Positions 1-8,541 of a DNA stretch of 50,151 nucleotides are shown here, one piece after another (within the stretch, counting starts at the first letter, position 1; each line of letters starts with the position of its first letter). The notes under the pieces were generated by a model. That model was not told the DNA's origin. It searched no databases and saw only the letters and a program-made list of their open reading frames with translations. The stretch comes from an uncultured Lachnospiraceae bacterium. GTDB taxonomy: Bacteria; Bacillota; Clostridia; Lachnospirales; Lachnospiraceae. The position numbers and the translations under genes were made by a program. Location: positions 1 to 50,151 of the forward strand of contig CACYBK010000108.1 of the NCBI GenBank assembly GCA_902772635.1, read 5' to 3'.

Positions 1-64
1 AAGCCATTATGAGCAGGGAACCGCAGTGATCATATAAAACAAAGCAGCGAGGAGGTTCAACAAA

Positions 65-100
65 GGCCCGGAAGACACTGTAAATGGTGTTTTCCGGGCC
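65..100. terminator. Rho-independent terminator, probably bidirectional
   Basis: GGCCCGGAA and TTCCGGGCC pair, with further ACAC/GTGT pairing and a short loop. A T-rich stretch follows on the plus strand (TTTTATT) and a shorter one on the minus strand. It lies just downstream of the Tex stop at 137 and could also end a plus-strand gene lying left of the window. Confidence 0.75.
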
Positions 101-136
101 TTTTATTGAGTTTTTGCTGCCATATCTCCGGTAAGA

Positions 137-2452
137 CTACAGCCTGATCTTCGACAGCATATCCGCCATCGTTCCGTGCCCGAAATTGCTGTTCTTTCGT
201 TCATTATCCTTTTTGTTCCTGCGGCCGCCTTTTTGAGCAGTCTGGTCTTTCCGTTTCTTTTCGGATTTTTCATCTATCATAGTAAGGCTGATCCGGCCTT
301 TTTTCTCATCTACCTCAAGAACCGTAACGTCCACGATATCTCCTACAGATACGACTTCAAGAGGATGCTTGATAAATCTGTCTGACATCCTTGAGATATG
401 AACGAGACCGTCCTCATGAACTCCGATATCAACAAAAGCACCGAAATCGATGACGTTTCTGACAGTTCCTTTGAGCCTCATTCCGGGCTTCAGATCCTTC
501 ATTTCAAGGACATCCGAGCGAAGAACGGGCTTTGGCATCTCTTCTCTTGGGTCTCTTGCGGGCTTTTCAAGCTCCGAGAGAATATCGAGAAGTGTAATTT
601 CACCACATCCAAGCTCTGCGGCCAGAGCGGATGCGTCCTTCAGGTTTTTCCTGAATGAGCGGATGACTTCTTCATCTTTGATATTGCAGCCCATCTTCTG
701 AAGAAGGGCTCTTGCCTGACTATACGATTCAGGATGCACTGCCGTCGCGTCGAGCGGTTCATCACCATCTGCGATCCTGCAAAACCCGGCGCACTGTTCA
801 AATGCCTTGGGGCCGAGCTTTGAAACCTTGAGAAGCTCCTGCCTTGAATGGAACCTCCCGTTTTTCTCCCTGTATGCCACAATATTTTTGGCAACAGCGG
901 GACTGATGCCGGAAATGAATGAAAGAAGTGAAAATGAAGCTGTATTGAGATCCACTCCGACGCTGTTGACCGAATCTTCGACAACTCCTGTAAGTGTCTC
1001 ACTAAGCTTCTTTTGATCCATATCATGCTGATACTGCCCGACACCTATCGATCTCGGCTCTATCTTCACTAGTTCCGAAAGCGGATCCTGGACGCGGCGA
1101 GCGATAGATGCAGCACTTCTCTGCCCCACATCAAATTCCGGAAATTCCTCTGTTCCAAGCTTGCTTGCGGAGTAAACGCTGGCACCGGCTTCGTTTGTGA
1201 TCACATAATGGATATTGCTGTGAAGCTCTTTGAGAAGTTCCGATACGATCTGCTCCGATTCCCTTGAGGCCGTTCCGTTTCCGATCGAGATGAGAGTGAC
1301 ATTATATTTTTCGATCAGCGCTTTCAGGACTTTCTTTGACTCTTCGACCTTGTTGTGAGGAGCCGTTGGGAAAATTACTTTTGTATCAAGTACCTTTCCG
1401 GTAGGATCGACAATTGCAAGCTTGCAGCCTGTCCGAAATGCAGGATCCCATCCGAGTACTGTCTGTCCTGCGATCGGAGGTTGCAAAAGAAGCTGCTTCA
1501 AATTCTTTCCAAATACTTCTATCGCTCCGTCCTCGGCTTTTCCTGTCAGCATATTTCTGATCTCGCGCTCTATGGAAGGAGCGATGAGTCTCTTGTATGA
1601 GTCCTCTATGGCAGCTCTTATCACCGGTGCCGTATATTGGTTTTCCGAAGTAAGCACCTGTTTCTCAATATAATGTATTATTTTTTCCTCCGGGGCCTCG
1701 ATCGAAACCGTGAGTATCTTTTCCGCCTCACCGCGGTTTATCGCAAGCACTCTATGGCCCGCGATCTTTGAGACTCCTTCTTCAAAATCATAATAATTGC
1801 TATATACGGACTCCGCCTCGGGATCTTTTGCTTTAGAGCATACCTTTCCCTCTTCCGATGTGACACGGCGTATATATTCCCGATAGGTCGCATTGTCGGA
1901 AATGTCTTCGGCTATTATGTCAGATGCGCCGGCTATTGCAGCGGCAGCATCGATCACTTCCTTCGATTGTGCCTTGAGCTGATCTTCTTTGGAATCGGAT
2001 TCGGGCTCGATCTTCCCGGTCACATATTTTAATGCCTCTTCTTCGATCGGCCTGTCAGCGTCCTGCTTCATTATGTATGCGGCAAGAGGAGCGAGCCCCC
2101 TCGTCCTGGCTGCATCCGCTCTTGTCTTTTTCTTCTGCTTGTACGGCCTGTACAGATCCTCAACAGTCACAAGCTTTTCAGCGCCAAGTATTGCTGCTTT
2201 CAATTCCTCAGTAAGCTTCCCCTGCTCGTCGATAAGACCGATAACCTCTTCTTTTCTGGCTTCAAGATTCCGAAGATAAGTAAGCTTTGTATGAAGAAGC
2301 CTAAGCTTTTCGTCATCAAGGCTTCCGGTCGCTTCCTTCCTGTATCTTGCGATAAAGGGGATCGTGTTCCCCTCATCTATCAGCTTGACAGCTGCTTCCA
2401 CCTGCGTATTTTTTGCGCCGATCTCTTCGGCGATGATCGAAATGATGTCCAT
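137..2452 (-). CDS. tex: Tex family RNA-binding S1-domain protein
   Basis: 771 aa, the usual Tex length. Tex is a cytoplasmic nucleic-acid-binding protein linked to transcription and RNA processing. Visible parts in order: the N-terminal helical Tex domain with GNTIPFIARYRKE near residue 28; a YqgF/RNase H-like core; a helix-hairpin-helix region (SGISPAVAKNIVAYREKNG); and one C-terminal S1 domain (GTVRNVIDFGAFVDIG, then GLVHIS). A basic, low-complexity tail follows. The start at 2452 is chosen because AAAGGAG lies just upstream; the longer open frame to 2593 runs back into a palindromic repeat and is not coding. It is monocistronic, with a terminator at 65-100. Confidence 0.95.
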   Translation of the reverse strand: MDIISIIAEEIGAKNTQVEAAVKLIDEGNTIPFIARYRKEATGSLDDEKLRLLHTKLTYLRNLEARKEEVIGLIDEQGKLTEELKAAILGAEKLVTVEDLYRPYKQKKKTRADAARTRGLAPLAAYIMKQDADRPIEEEALKYVTGKIEPESDSKEDQLKAQSKEVIDAAAAIAGASDIIAEDISDNATYREYIRRVTSEEGKVCSKAKDPEAESVYSNYYDFEEGVSKIAGHRVLAINRGEAEKILTVSIEAPEEKIIHYIEKQVLTSENQYTAPVIRAAIEDSYKRLIAPSIEREIRNMLTGKAEDGAIEVFGKNLKQLLLQPPIAGQTVLGWDPAFRTGCKLAIVDPTGKVLDTKVIFPTAPHNKVEESKKVLKALIEKYNVTLISIGNGTASRESEQIVSELLKELHSNIHYVITNEAGASVYSASKLGTEEFPEFDVGQRSAASIARRVQDPLSELVKIEPRSIGVGQYQHDMDQKKLSETLTGVVEDSVNSVGVDLNTASFSLLSFISGISPAVAKNIVAYREKNGRFHSRQELLKVSKLGPKAFEQCAGFCRIADGDEPLDATAVHPESYSQARALLQKMGCNIKDEEVIRSFRKNLKDASALAAELGCGEITLLDILSELEKPARDPREEMPKPVLRSDVLEMKDLKPGMRLKGTVRNVIDFGAFVDIGVHEDGLVHISRMSDRFIKHPLEVVSVGDIVDVTVLEVDEKKGRISLTMIDEKSEKKRKDQTAQKGGRRNKKDNERKNSNFGHGTMADMLSKIRL

Positions 2453-2524
2453 TTTTTCTCCTTTACGATTTCGTCCTGCTCTCAATTTCACATACAGAAT
2501 ACCACATATAACGGAATTGTGGAA

Positions 2525-2624
2525 TGACAAGGGGACGATCCTTTTGCCGCAAAAAAACCAGAGGGACGGTTCTTTTGGCATTAAAAAAGCCAAAAGAACC
2601 GTCCCCCTGTCACACCCCTGTCAC
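2525..2624. repeat. GGGGACG palindromic REP-like element
   Basis: A perfect 17-bp stem (2563-2579 with 2589-2605; core GGGACGGTTCTTTTGGC) and a 9-nt A-rich loop. It is preceded by an imperfect direct copy (GGGGACGATCCTTTTG) and followed by two CCCTGTCAC units. It lies between the DUF3793 stop and the tex promoter region. Related elements are at 30781-30868 and 40071-40207. It looks like the REP-type palindromes mobilised by IS200-like Y1 (RAYT) transposases, but no such gene is in the window. Confidence 0.7.
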
Positions 2625-2645
2625 AAAACCATGTCTGTTTCGATT

Positions 2646-3200
2646 TCACCCAACCTTCACAGCAAGCTGCGTCAGAGTCTTTCCGTTTCTGTTCATCTCT
2701 TGATATTCTTTCGTGCAAAGAGTAAAACGGTTGAAGGTCTTCCTCGCCTCATCCGGCTTTGAAAACGCTTTCCAACAGCCTGAGCATTTGACTCCTGTGC
2801 GCGGGTGCTTAATAAACCCCTCAACGTCCGAGGGCGGGTAACCGAGAAATAATCCGATCTCGTGCGGAAAATCCTCTTTTTCCTTCAATCTCGAAACCAA
2901 CTGAACAATGCAGCGTTCGGGGCTCTCTAAATGATAGCCTCTTTTTTTCAGTATCTTTACGGCTTTTGAATCCTTAAGATCCTTTTTCAGATACTTGGGG
3001 CGATACAGATAGATCAGTGCAAAGCCATCTGTGATCTTCAAAGGTATGACCCGGATTCCCTTGCTTAGCAAAACACGATTGAGGTCTCTTAACTCGCTGT
3101 AAATATCTTCTCCATCCGCGATCCTGATCGAAAACATATTCCCCGTCTTAATGCCCGCAAGCGTAGGGGAACACTTCTTAACGATCAACTCATCCGACAC
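2646..3200 (-). CDS. DUF3793 family protein
   Basis: 184 aa, start codon GTG at 3200 behind a strong AAGGAGG. It matches the DUF3793 family of Clostridia: the N-terminal CSPTLAGIKTGNMFSI block, a central YRPKYL segment, and the GLFLGYPPSDVEGFI and GVKCSGCWK motifs. Function is not established; family members often sit next to ferrous-iron transport or flavodoxin genes (recalled, not checked). There is no signal peptide or membrane segment, so it is probably cytoplasmic. It has its own promoter (3246-3274) with an inverted repeat over the predicted start site, so single-gene, metal- or iron-dependent control is plausible. Confidence 0.85.
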   Translation of the reverse strand: MSDELIVKKCSPTLAGIKTGNMFSIRIADGEDIYSELRDLNRVLLSKGIRVIPLKITDGFALIYLYRPKYLKKDLKDSKAVKILKKRGYHLESPERCIVQLVSRLKEKEDFPHEIGLFLGYPPSDVEGFIKHPRTGVKCSGCWKAFSKPDEARKTFNRFTLCTKEYQEMNRNGKTLTQLAVKVG

Positions 3201-3220
3201 GATTACCTCCTTCTATCAAT

Positions 3221-3238
3221 TGTTAGCTCTGTCTAACA
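3221..3238 (-). promoter_or_regulatory. Inverted repeat, candidate DtxR/IdeR-type operator
   Basis: TGTTAG-6 nt-CTAACA is a perfect 6-bp dyad. It sits just downstream of the -10 box of the DUF3793 promoter and overlaps the predicted transcription start. The GTTAG...CTAAC arms resemble iron-responsive DtxR-family boxes. The position fits a repressor site; the identity of the regulator is inference. Confidence 0.5.
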
Positions 3239-3245
3239 CATTAAA

Positions 3246-3274
3246 AATATAACACCCTTCACTTTTTATGTCAA
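3246..3274 (-). promoter_or_regulatory. Sigma-A promoter of the DUF3793 gene
   Basis: Minus strand: -35 TTGACA (3269-3274), 17-nt spacer, -10 TATATT (3246-3251). Close to consensus at both boxes, about 45 nt upstream of the GTG start. Confidence 0.75.
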
Positions 3275-3289
3275 TCCCCGTGTCGGTTT

Positions 3290-4165
3290 TCAGCCTGTGA
3301 TATCCCCGTAGCACTCCGGCCTGCGGTCACGGAATATGCCCCATGACAGGCGGAAAGAATCAATCCCGTCAAGGTCGAATTCGTGTATTAGGACTTCATC
3401 GCCTTCGCGTCCCGCGGACTCGACGATCTCTCCCGTTTCGTCCGCGATAAAGGATGAGCCGTAGAACAGGAGCGAAGATTCCTGTCCGCCGTTTTGTTCT
3501 GAAGGCTTTACCTCTTCAAGCCCGAAGCGGTTGGCGGCAATTACAGGCATGACATTTGATGCCGCATGCCCCTGCATCGCCCGGCGCCAGTGAGGGGCGC
3601 TGTCCGCTTCAAGTATCGGTTCCGAGCCTATGGCTGTAGGAAAGAACAGCAGCTCCGCCCCGTTTATCGCAAGAGCTCTTGCGCTTTCCGGAAACCACTG
3701 ATCCCAGCAGATGCCGACTCCGATATTTCCGAAAGCTGTCTTAAAAACCTTGAAGCCGGTATTCCCCGGTGTGAAATAAAATTTTTCCTGATAGAAATGA
3801 TCGTCCGGGATGTGGGTCTTTCGATATATTCCAAGAAGCCTGCCGTCAGAATCTATGACCCCGCAGCTGTTGTAAAGCACATTAATATCCCGCTCAAAAA
3901 AGCTTATGATAAGGACTGCCCCAAGCTCTGCAGCAACATCCTTGAAATGCTTTATTGCGTCGTTTTCATCAGGACTCTTCGCAAAAGAATAATATTCATA
4001 AACCCGCTCCTGGCAGAAATACTGCCTTTCAAAGAGCTCGGGCAGAAGGATGATCCGGGCGCCCTGTTTCACGGCTTCTCTTACCAGCCTTTCCGCGTGA
4101 TCTATATTTTCTTTTACATCGCGGGTGCAGGACATCTGGACCGCGCTGACCTTTACTTTTCTCAT
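3290..4165 (-). CDS. aguB: N-carbamoylputrescine amidase
   Basis: 291 aa, full length for the nitrilase superfamily. It hydrolyses N-carbamoylputrescine to putrescine, CO2 and ammonia in the cytoplasm. The catalytic triad is readable: Glu43 (LLPELFE), Lys116 (YRKTHIP) and Cys153 (GICWDQWFPE); HWRRAMQGHA is typical of the plant/bacterial AguB branch. Its ATG overlaps the aguA stop by 4 bp and it has an AAGGAG site. It is the last gene of the polyamine operon and its substrate is the product of the gene before it, which makes the call firm. Confidence 0.95.
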   Translation of the reverse strand: MRKVKVSAVQMSCTRDVKENIDHAERLVREAVKQGARIILLPELFERQYFCQERVYEYYSFAKSPDENDAIKHFKDVAAELGAVLIISFFERDINVLYNSCGVIDSDGRLLGIYRKTHIPDDHFYQEKFYFTPGNTGFKVFKTAFGNIGVGICWDQWFPESARALAINGAELLFFPTAIGSEPILEADSAPHWRRAMQGHAASNVMPVIAANRFGLEEVKPSEQNGGQESSLLFYGSSFIADETGEIVESAGREGDEVLIHEFDLDGIDSFRLSWGIFRDRRPECYGDITG

Positions 4166-5262
4166 TTTTTGGCTCCTTTTGGGATCTGCTGGGTAATGCA
4201 GTGTATGTTACCGCCGCCTACGATTATGTCTCCTGCGGGAACGGGCACAACGCTTCTTCCTTTGCAGAGTTTGCTCATTATCTCAACTGCCCTCCTGTCG
4301 CTTTTTTCGTTCTCGCCTCCGAATTGGGGCAAAAGGATATAGTCATTGCAGAAATAAAAATTAACATAGCTTGCGGCAAGCCTTTCGCCTATCTCACGGA
4401 CGTCCTCGCCCTCCTCAAATTCATAACCCTCAAGATCAGAGGCTTTGATCCTCACAGGTATATCCGGGATCGGAAGCTTGTGAACCCGAAATCCTGCTGC
4501 CTCAAGGACCTTGAGGTCAGACAATGACATTTCATATTGGGGATCATCCTTGTCATCGGTCCAGGCCAGAACCACTTCATCCGTATCAATGAAAGCACAG
4601 ACATTGTCGACGTGCTCATTGGTCTCGTCATTATAAATCCCTCTCGGAAGCCAGATGATATGCTCCGCGCCGAGAAACAGCCTGAGCCGCTCCTCAATTT
4701 CAGCTTTTGAAAGACCGGGATTCCGCCCTTTGCTAAGAAGGCAGCTTTCTGTAACAAGAAGCGTGCCGGCTCCGTTTGAATGGATGGAACCGCCCTCCAG
4801 TACGAAATTCCCTGCGTCATAATGGTCGAAACCTGCCGCGTCACAAAAAGACACAGCCAGGGCATCATCCTTTTCAAAGTGCCGGTAAAGCCCGTCCACC
4901 TCACCGCCCCAGGCATTGAAGCGCCAGCTGATGCCTCGTACCAGACCTTTATCATTCTTTACAAATGTGGGCGCCGTGTCCCGTGCCCACGCATCATCGG
5001 TGGGGATCTCCAAAAACCTTACGTTATCAAGATCGCCCAGCAGCTTAAGGGCCTTTTCCTTTGTGCGATCGCTTACAACCACATAGACCTTTTCGCACTC
5101 CGCGATCTTTCGTATGATCCCGGAAAAAACCTCCGCAGCCTTTTTTGCCTGATAAGGCCACGAGCCGGGGCGCTCGGGAAAGATCATTATCGTGGCTTCA
5201 TGGGACTCAAACTCCGCCGGCATGAAAAAGCCGTCATTTTTCGGGAAGGAATCTATCTTCAT
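4162..5262 (-). CDS. aguA: Agmatine deiminase
   Basis: 366 aa, standard length. It converts agmatine to N-carbamoylputrescine and ammonia. Pentein-fold hallmarks: PERPGSWPY near the N-terminus, DDAWARDTAPTFV, FNAWGG, and the C-terminal GGGNIHCITQQIPKG with the nucleophilic Cys355. It overlaps nspC upstream and aguB downstream by 4 bp each, so translation is probably coupled. Together with the arginine decarboxylase at the head of the operon it completes arginine to putrescine without ornithine. Confidence 0.95.
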   Translation of the reverse strand: MKIDSFPKNDGFFMPAEFESHEATIMIFPERPGSWPYQAKKAAEVFSGIIRKIAECEKVYVVVSDRTKEKALKLLGDLDNVRFLEIPTDDAWARDTAPTFVKNDKGLVRGISWRFNAWGGEVDGLYRHFEKDDALAVSFCDAAGFDHYDAGNFVLEGGSIHSNGAGTLLVTESCLLSKGRNPGLSKAEIEERLRLFLGAEHIIWLPRGIYNDETNEHVDNVCAFIDTDEVVLAWTDDKDDPQYEMSLSDLKVLEAAGFRVHKLPIPDIPVRIKASDLEGYEFEEGEDVREIGERLAASYVNFYFCNDYILLPQFGGENEKSDRRAVEIMSKLCKGRSVVPVPAGDIIVGGGNIHCITQQIPKGAKK

Positions 5263-6389
5263 GAAAGCCTTTCCTTGAAATCCTCATAGCCAAAGCTCTT
5301 TATGACCTTATAATTACGATCCCTGTCAAGAAGCCCGATATCAGGCAGCCTCATGCCGTTAAATGTATTGTTCTTCACCATGGAATAAATCGCCATATCC
5401 AAAAAAATAAGCTCATCGCCACTCTTCAAGGGAGCATCAAAGGAATAATCCCCAATCACATCCCCGGCGAGACAGGTAGCTGATGAAAGCCTGTAATCAT
5501 ATTTTTTTTCACCCAAAAATCCCGAATCATAAAGCGGCGGCCTGTAGGGCATTTCAAGGACATCCGGCATATGACAGGCCGCGGAAGTATCAAGTATTGC
5601 TATATCAATATCGTTGTGGACGATGTCAAGCACCCTTGTCACAAGGTATCCCGCGTTCAGGGCAACCGCTTCGCCGGGTTCAAGATATACCTCAACCCCG
5701 TAGCGTTCCCTGAAAGAACGCACCAGTTTGATCAGAAGCTCCCTGTCATAATCATCCCTTGTAATATGATGTCCGCCGCCGAAATTCACCCAATCGAGAT
5801 CCTTTAAATATTTTCCGAATTTTTCCTCAAAGGCCTTTAAGGTGATCTCCAGAGCATCCGCCCCCTGCTCGCACAAGGTATGGAAATGGAGCCCGTCGAT
5901 AAGCTTAAGCACTCTTTCGTCAAAGGCTTCAAGCGTTGTCCCAAGCCTCGACCCTTTTGAACAAGGGTCATAAATCGGACTGCTTTGGGTGGAGCATTCG
6001 GGATTCACCCTGAGTCCTATATTTTTCCCTTTGCATCTTTCGTGATACCTGAAGACCTCGGATGGCGAATTAAAAACTATATGGTCGCTTACACTCGCGA
6101 TCTCGTCAAATTCATCATCCCGAAAAGCAGGCGAGAAAACATGGACTTCTCCATTAAACTCCTCTCTCCCAAGACGCGCTTCGTAGAGGCCGCTTGCAGT
6201 CGTACCATCGAGATAGCGCTCTATCAAAGGATAAAGCGAAAACATAGAGAAAGCCTTCTGCGCGAGAAGTATCCTGCAGCCGCAGGCCTCCCTGACTTCC
6301 TTCAGGATCTCAAGGTTTTTTATTATCCTTTCCTCATCCACGACATAGGCGGGAGTATTTATCTTTTCAAATAAAGAAATATCTATCAA
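5259..6389 (-). CDS. nspC: Carboxynorspermidine/carboxyspermidine decarboxylase
   Basis: 376 aa, a PLP enzyme of the alanine-racemase-fold decarboxylase family. It decarboxylates carboxy(nor)spermidine to (nor)spermidine. The PLP lysine is in LLAQKAFS (Lys45); HTLCEQ and the GEAVALNAGYL segment near the C-terminal third are also family marks. The start is TTG at 6389: GGAG lies 9 nt upstream and no in-frame ATG occurs until well inside the PLP domain. The stop of the upstream dehydrogenase is only 3 nt before this TTG. With putrescine as the likely aminopropyl acceptor the product is expected to be spermidine. Confidence 0.93.
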   Translation of the reverse strand: MIDISLFEKINTPAYVVDEERIIKNLEILKEVREACGCRILLAQKAFSMFSLYPLIERYLDGTTASGLYEARLGREEFNGEVHVFSPAFRDDEFDEIASVSDHIVFNSPSEVFRYHERCKGKNIGLRVNPECSTQSSPIYDPCSKGSRLGTTLEAFDERVLKLIDGLHFHTLCEQGADALEITLKAFEEKFGKYLKDLDWVNFGGGHHITRDDYDRELLIKLVRSFRERYGVEVYLEPGEAVALNAGYLVTRVLDIVHNDIDIAILDTSAACHMPDVLEMPYRPPLYDSGFLGEKKYDYRLSSATCLAGDVIGDYSFDAPLKSGDELIFLDMAIYSMVKNNTFNGMRLPDIGLLDRDRNYKVIKSFGYEDFKERLS

Positions 6390-6392
6390 GGC

Positions 6393-7646
6393 TTACTCCA
6401 CGATCACAGGATTTTCATCCACTGTGAAGGGCAGTCCGTATTTGCTCAAAGCCTCCATGTAAGGGTCCGGATCGAACTCTTCCGCGTTGAATACGCCGGG
6501 GCCGCTCCAGGTGCCGCTTGCGATCATCGCGGTCCCGACCATTGCGGGAACACCGGTGGTATAGCTTATCGCCTGGGCGCCGGTCTCTTTGTAGCTTTCC
6601 TCGTGATCGCATACATTATAAATATAAATGCTCTTTTCCTTGCCGTCCTTAACGCCGGTAAAGATGCATCCGATATTGGTCTTGCCTTTCGTCCGTGCGC
6701 CAAGGGACGCGGGGTCAGGAAGAAGGGCCTTCAAGAACTTGATCGGAACGATCTTCTGCCCTTCAAACATCACGGGATCGGTCCTCAGCATCCCGACGTT
6801 TTCAAGGCATTTCATGTGGGTGAGGTAGCTCTGCCCAAAGGTCATGAAGAAGCGGATACGCCTGACTCCTGGGATGTTCTTCGCGAGTGACTCTATCTCT
6901 TCGTGGTGAAGGAGATACATATCCTTTTGCCCCACCTTGTCAAAATCATAAACCCTCTTTATCTCCATCGGCTTTGTCTCCACCCAATGCCCGTCCTCCC
7001 AGTAGGAGCCGTTGGCTGAAACCTCGCGGAGGTTGATCTCGGGATTGAAATTGGTGGCAAAAGGATAACCGTGGTCGCCGCCGTTGCAGTCGAGGATATC
7101 GATGTAATGTATCTCATCAAAATAATGCTTCAGGGCATAAGCCGAATAAACCTGGGTCACGCCGGGGTCAAAACCCGTTCCGAGAAGCGCGGTGAGCCCG
7201 GCTTTTTTGAACTTCTCATCATAAGCCCACTGCCAGCTGTAATCAAAGTAGGCTGTAAAGCCCTTCTCCCTGCAGCGCTTTTCATAGATCTCCCGCCACT
7301 TTGGATCCTCAGTATCCTCCGCCTCATAATTTGCGGTATCCACATAGTTCGCCCCCGCTTCGAGGCAGGCATCCATGATGGTGAGGTCCTGATAAGGAAG
7401 GGCTACGTTGAGCACCGTGTGGGGCTTGAACTCCTTCATCAGGGAAACCAGTTCTTCCTTTGAGTCAGCATTGACAGTCCTCGTCGTGATCTTTGCCTCG
7501 GTCTTGTCTTTTAATCTTTCAGCGAGAGCGTCGCATTTTGAAACAGTCCTGCTTGCAAGCAATATCTCCGTAAAGAGAGGGTTCTCACAGCATTTGTGGA
7601 TCGCAACGGTAGCGACTCCGCCGCAGCCTATCACCATCAGTTTCAT
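6393..7646 (-). CDS. Carboxynorspermidine/carboxyspermidine dehydrogenase (saccharopine dehydrogenase-like)
   Basis: 417 aa. The family condenses L-aspartate-semialdehyde with putrescine (or diaminopropane) and reduces the Schiff base with NADPH to carboxyspermidine. An N-terminal Rossmann motif (GCGGVATVAIHKC) is followed by a saccharopine-dehydrogenase core with LLGTGFDPGVTQVYSAYA and DCNGGDHGYPFATNFNPEIN. It has a good AGGAGG site. The direct partner nspC follows at once. Sometimes labelled LYS1 by similarity, but the neighbours point to polyamine rather than lysine metabolism. Confidence 0.92.
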   Translation of the reverse strand: MKLMVIGCGGVATVAIHKCCENPLFTEILLASRTVSKCDALAERLKDKTEAKITTRTVNADSKEELVSLMKEFKPHTVLNVALPYQDLTIMDACLEAGANYVDTANYEAEDTEDPKWREIYEKRCREKGFTAYFDYSWQWAYDEKFKKAGLTALLGTGFDPGVTQVYSAYALKHYFDEIHYIDILDCNGGDHGYPFATNFNPEINLREVSANGSYWEDGHWVETKPMEIKRVYDFDKVGQKDMYLLHHEEIESLAKNIPGVRRIRFFMTFGQSYLTHMKCLENVGMLRTDPVMFEGQKIVPIKFLKALLPDPASLGARTKGKTNIGCIFTGVKDGKEKSIYIYNVCDHEESYKETGAQAISYTTGVPAMVGTAMIASGTWSGPGVFNAEEFDPDPYMEALSKYGLPFTVDENPVIVE

Positions 7647-7667
7647 AGCATTATCCTCCTCAGAATT

Positions 7668-8528
7668 CTATTTCCTTGTTTCTTCCTCAACCAAAAGATC
7701 CTCCACATATTTCGGCAGCATGAAAGCTCCCGTATGAAGGTTTGTAGTGTAATACCAGGTCTTGATCCCCCGCTCATTCCAGCGCTTCGCATCAAGATCC
7801 CTGATCGGATGGTACTTCTTGCTGGCAAAGCCAAAGAGCCAGTAGCCTGCGGGACAGGTAGGGATGTGGGCCTGATAGACACGGCTGATGGGGAAGCTCT
7901 TAAAAGCCTTCCTGTGCATGGCCCGGCAGGTTTCCTCGTCCTCGTCAAAGAAGGGGCTCCCGTGCTGATATACCATTATCCCGTCATCCTTCAGGGCCTT
8001 GAAGCACGAGCCGTAGAACTCCTTCGTGAACAGTCCCGCGGTATGGCCGAGCGGGTCGGTGGAATCATTTATAATGAGGTCATACTCGTCAGTCTTCCCT
8101 CGTAGGAACCTAAGTCCGTCACGGTTGTGAAGCCTTACCCGCGGATCATCGAGACCGCAGGCGTTGTCCGGAAAGAACTCGCGGCAGACATTTACGAACA
8201 TCTCATCGGGCTCCACCACATCCATCTCTTCTATCTCTTCATAATGGGAGAGCTCGCGCGCCACGCCGCCGTCCCCGCCGCCGATGACCAGGACTTTTTT
8301 CACGCAGGGGTGGACGGCCATCGGAACGTGGACTATCATCTCGTCGTAGGTAAACTCGTCTTTTTCTGAGAAAATAACGCTGCCGTCAAGAGTAATAAAT
8401 CTCCCAAATTCCTGCGAATCAAAGACGTCAATCCTCTGGAAATCGCTGGTACCTGAAAAAAGCTGCTTTTCCACACGGATGGATTCCTTGACATTGTCCG
8501 TGTGCATTTCGGAAAACCAATATTCCAT
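7668..8528 (-). CDS. speE: Spermidine synthase (polyamine aminopropyltransferase)
   Basis: 286 aa, typical SpeE size. It transfers an aminopropyl group from decarboxylated S-adenosylmethionine to putrescine or a related amine. Landmarks: an N-terminal beta domain, VLVIGGGDGGVARE for the nucleotide-binding loop, and the DYDLIINDSTDP catalytic region. It lies 13 nt after speA and 21 nt before the carboxyspermidine dehydrogenase. The odd point is that no AdoMet decarboxylase (speD) is in the operon or window, although this enzyme needs its product; the actual amine acceptor (putrescine, agmatine or spermidine) cannot be read from sequence. Confidence 0.93.
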   Translation of the reverse strand: MEYWFSEMHTDNVKESIRVEKQLFSGTSDFQRIDVFDSQEFGRFITLDGSVIFSEKDEFTYDEMIVHVPMAVHPCVKKVLVIGGGDGGVARELSHYEEIEEMDVVEPDEMFVNVCREFFPDNACGLDDPRVRLHNRDGLRFLRGKTDEYDLIINDSTDPLGHTAGLFTKEFYGSCFKALKDDGIMVYQHGSPFFDEDEETCRAMHRKAFKSFPISRVYQAHIPTCPAGYWLFGFASKKYHPIRDLDAKRWNERGIKTWYYTTNLHTGAFMLPKYVEDLLVEEETRK

Positions 8529-8541
8529 TTACCTGACCCTT

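Noticed and set aside
1..64. Possible tail of a plus-strand gene at the left edge
   Set aside because: A frame ends at 35-37, and the terminator at 65-100 would fit, but about 11 codons are too few to support a call.
2563..2605. CRISPR-like or terminator reading of the palindrome
   Set aside because: No spaced repeat array, and no T run directly after the stem on either strand; it fits a REP-type element better.
3566..4342. 258-aa plus-strand open frame
   Set aside because: It lies opposite aguB and aguA, has no family features, and is a shadow of strongly supported genes.
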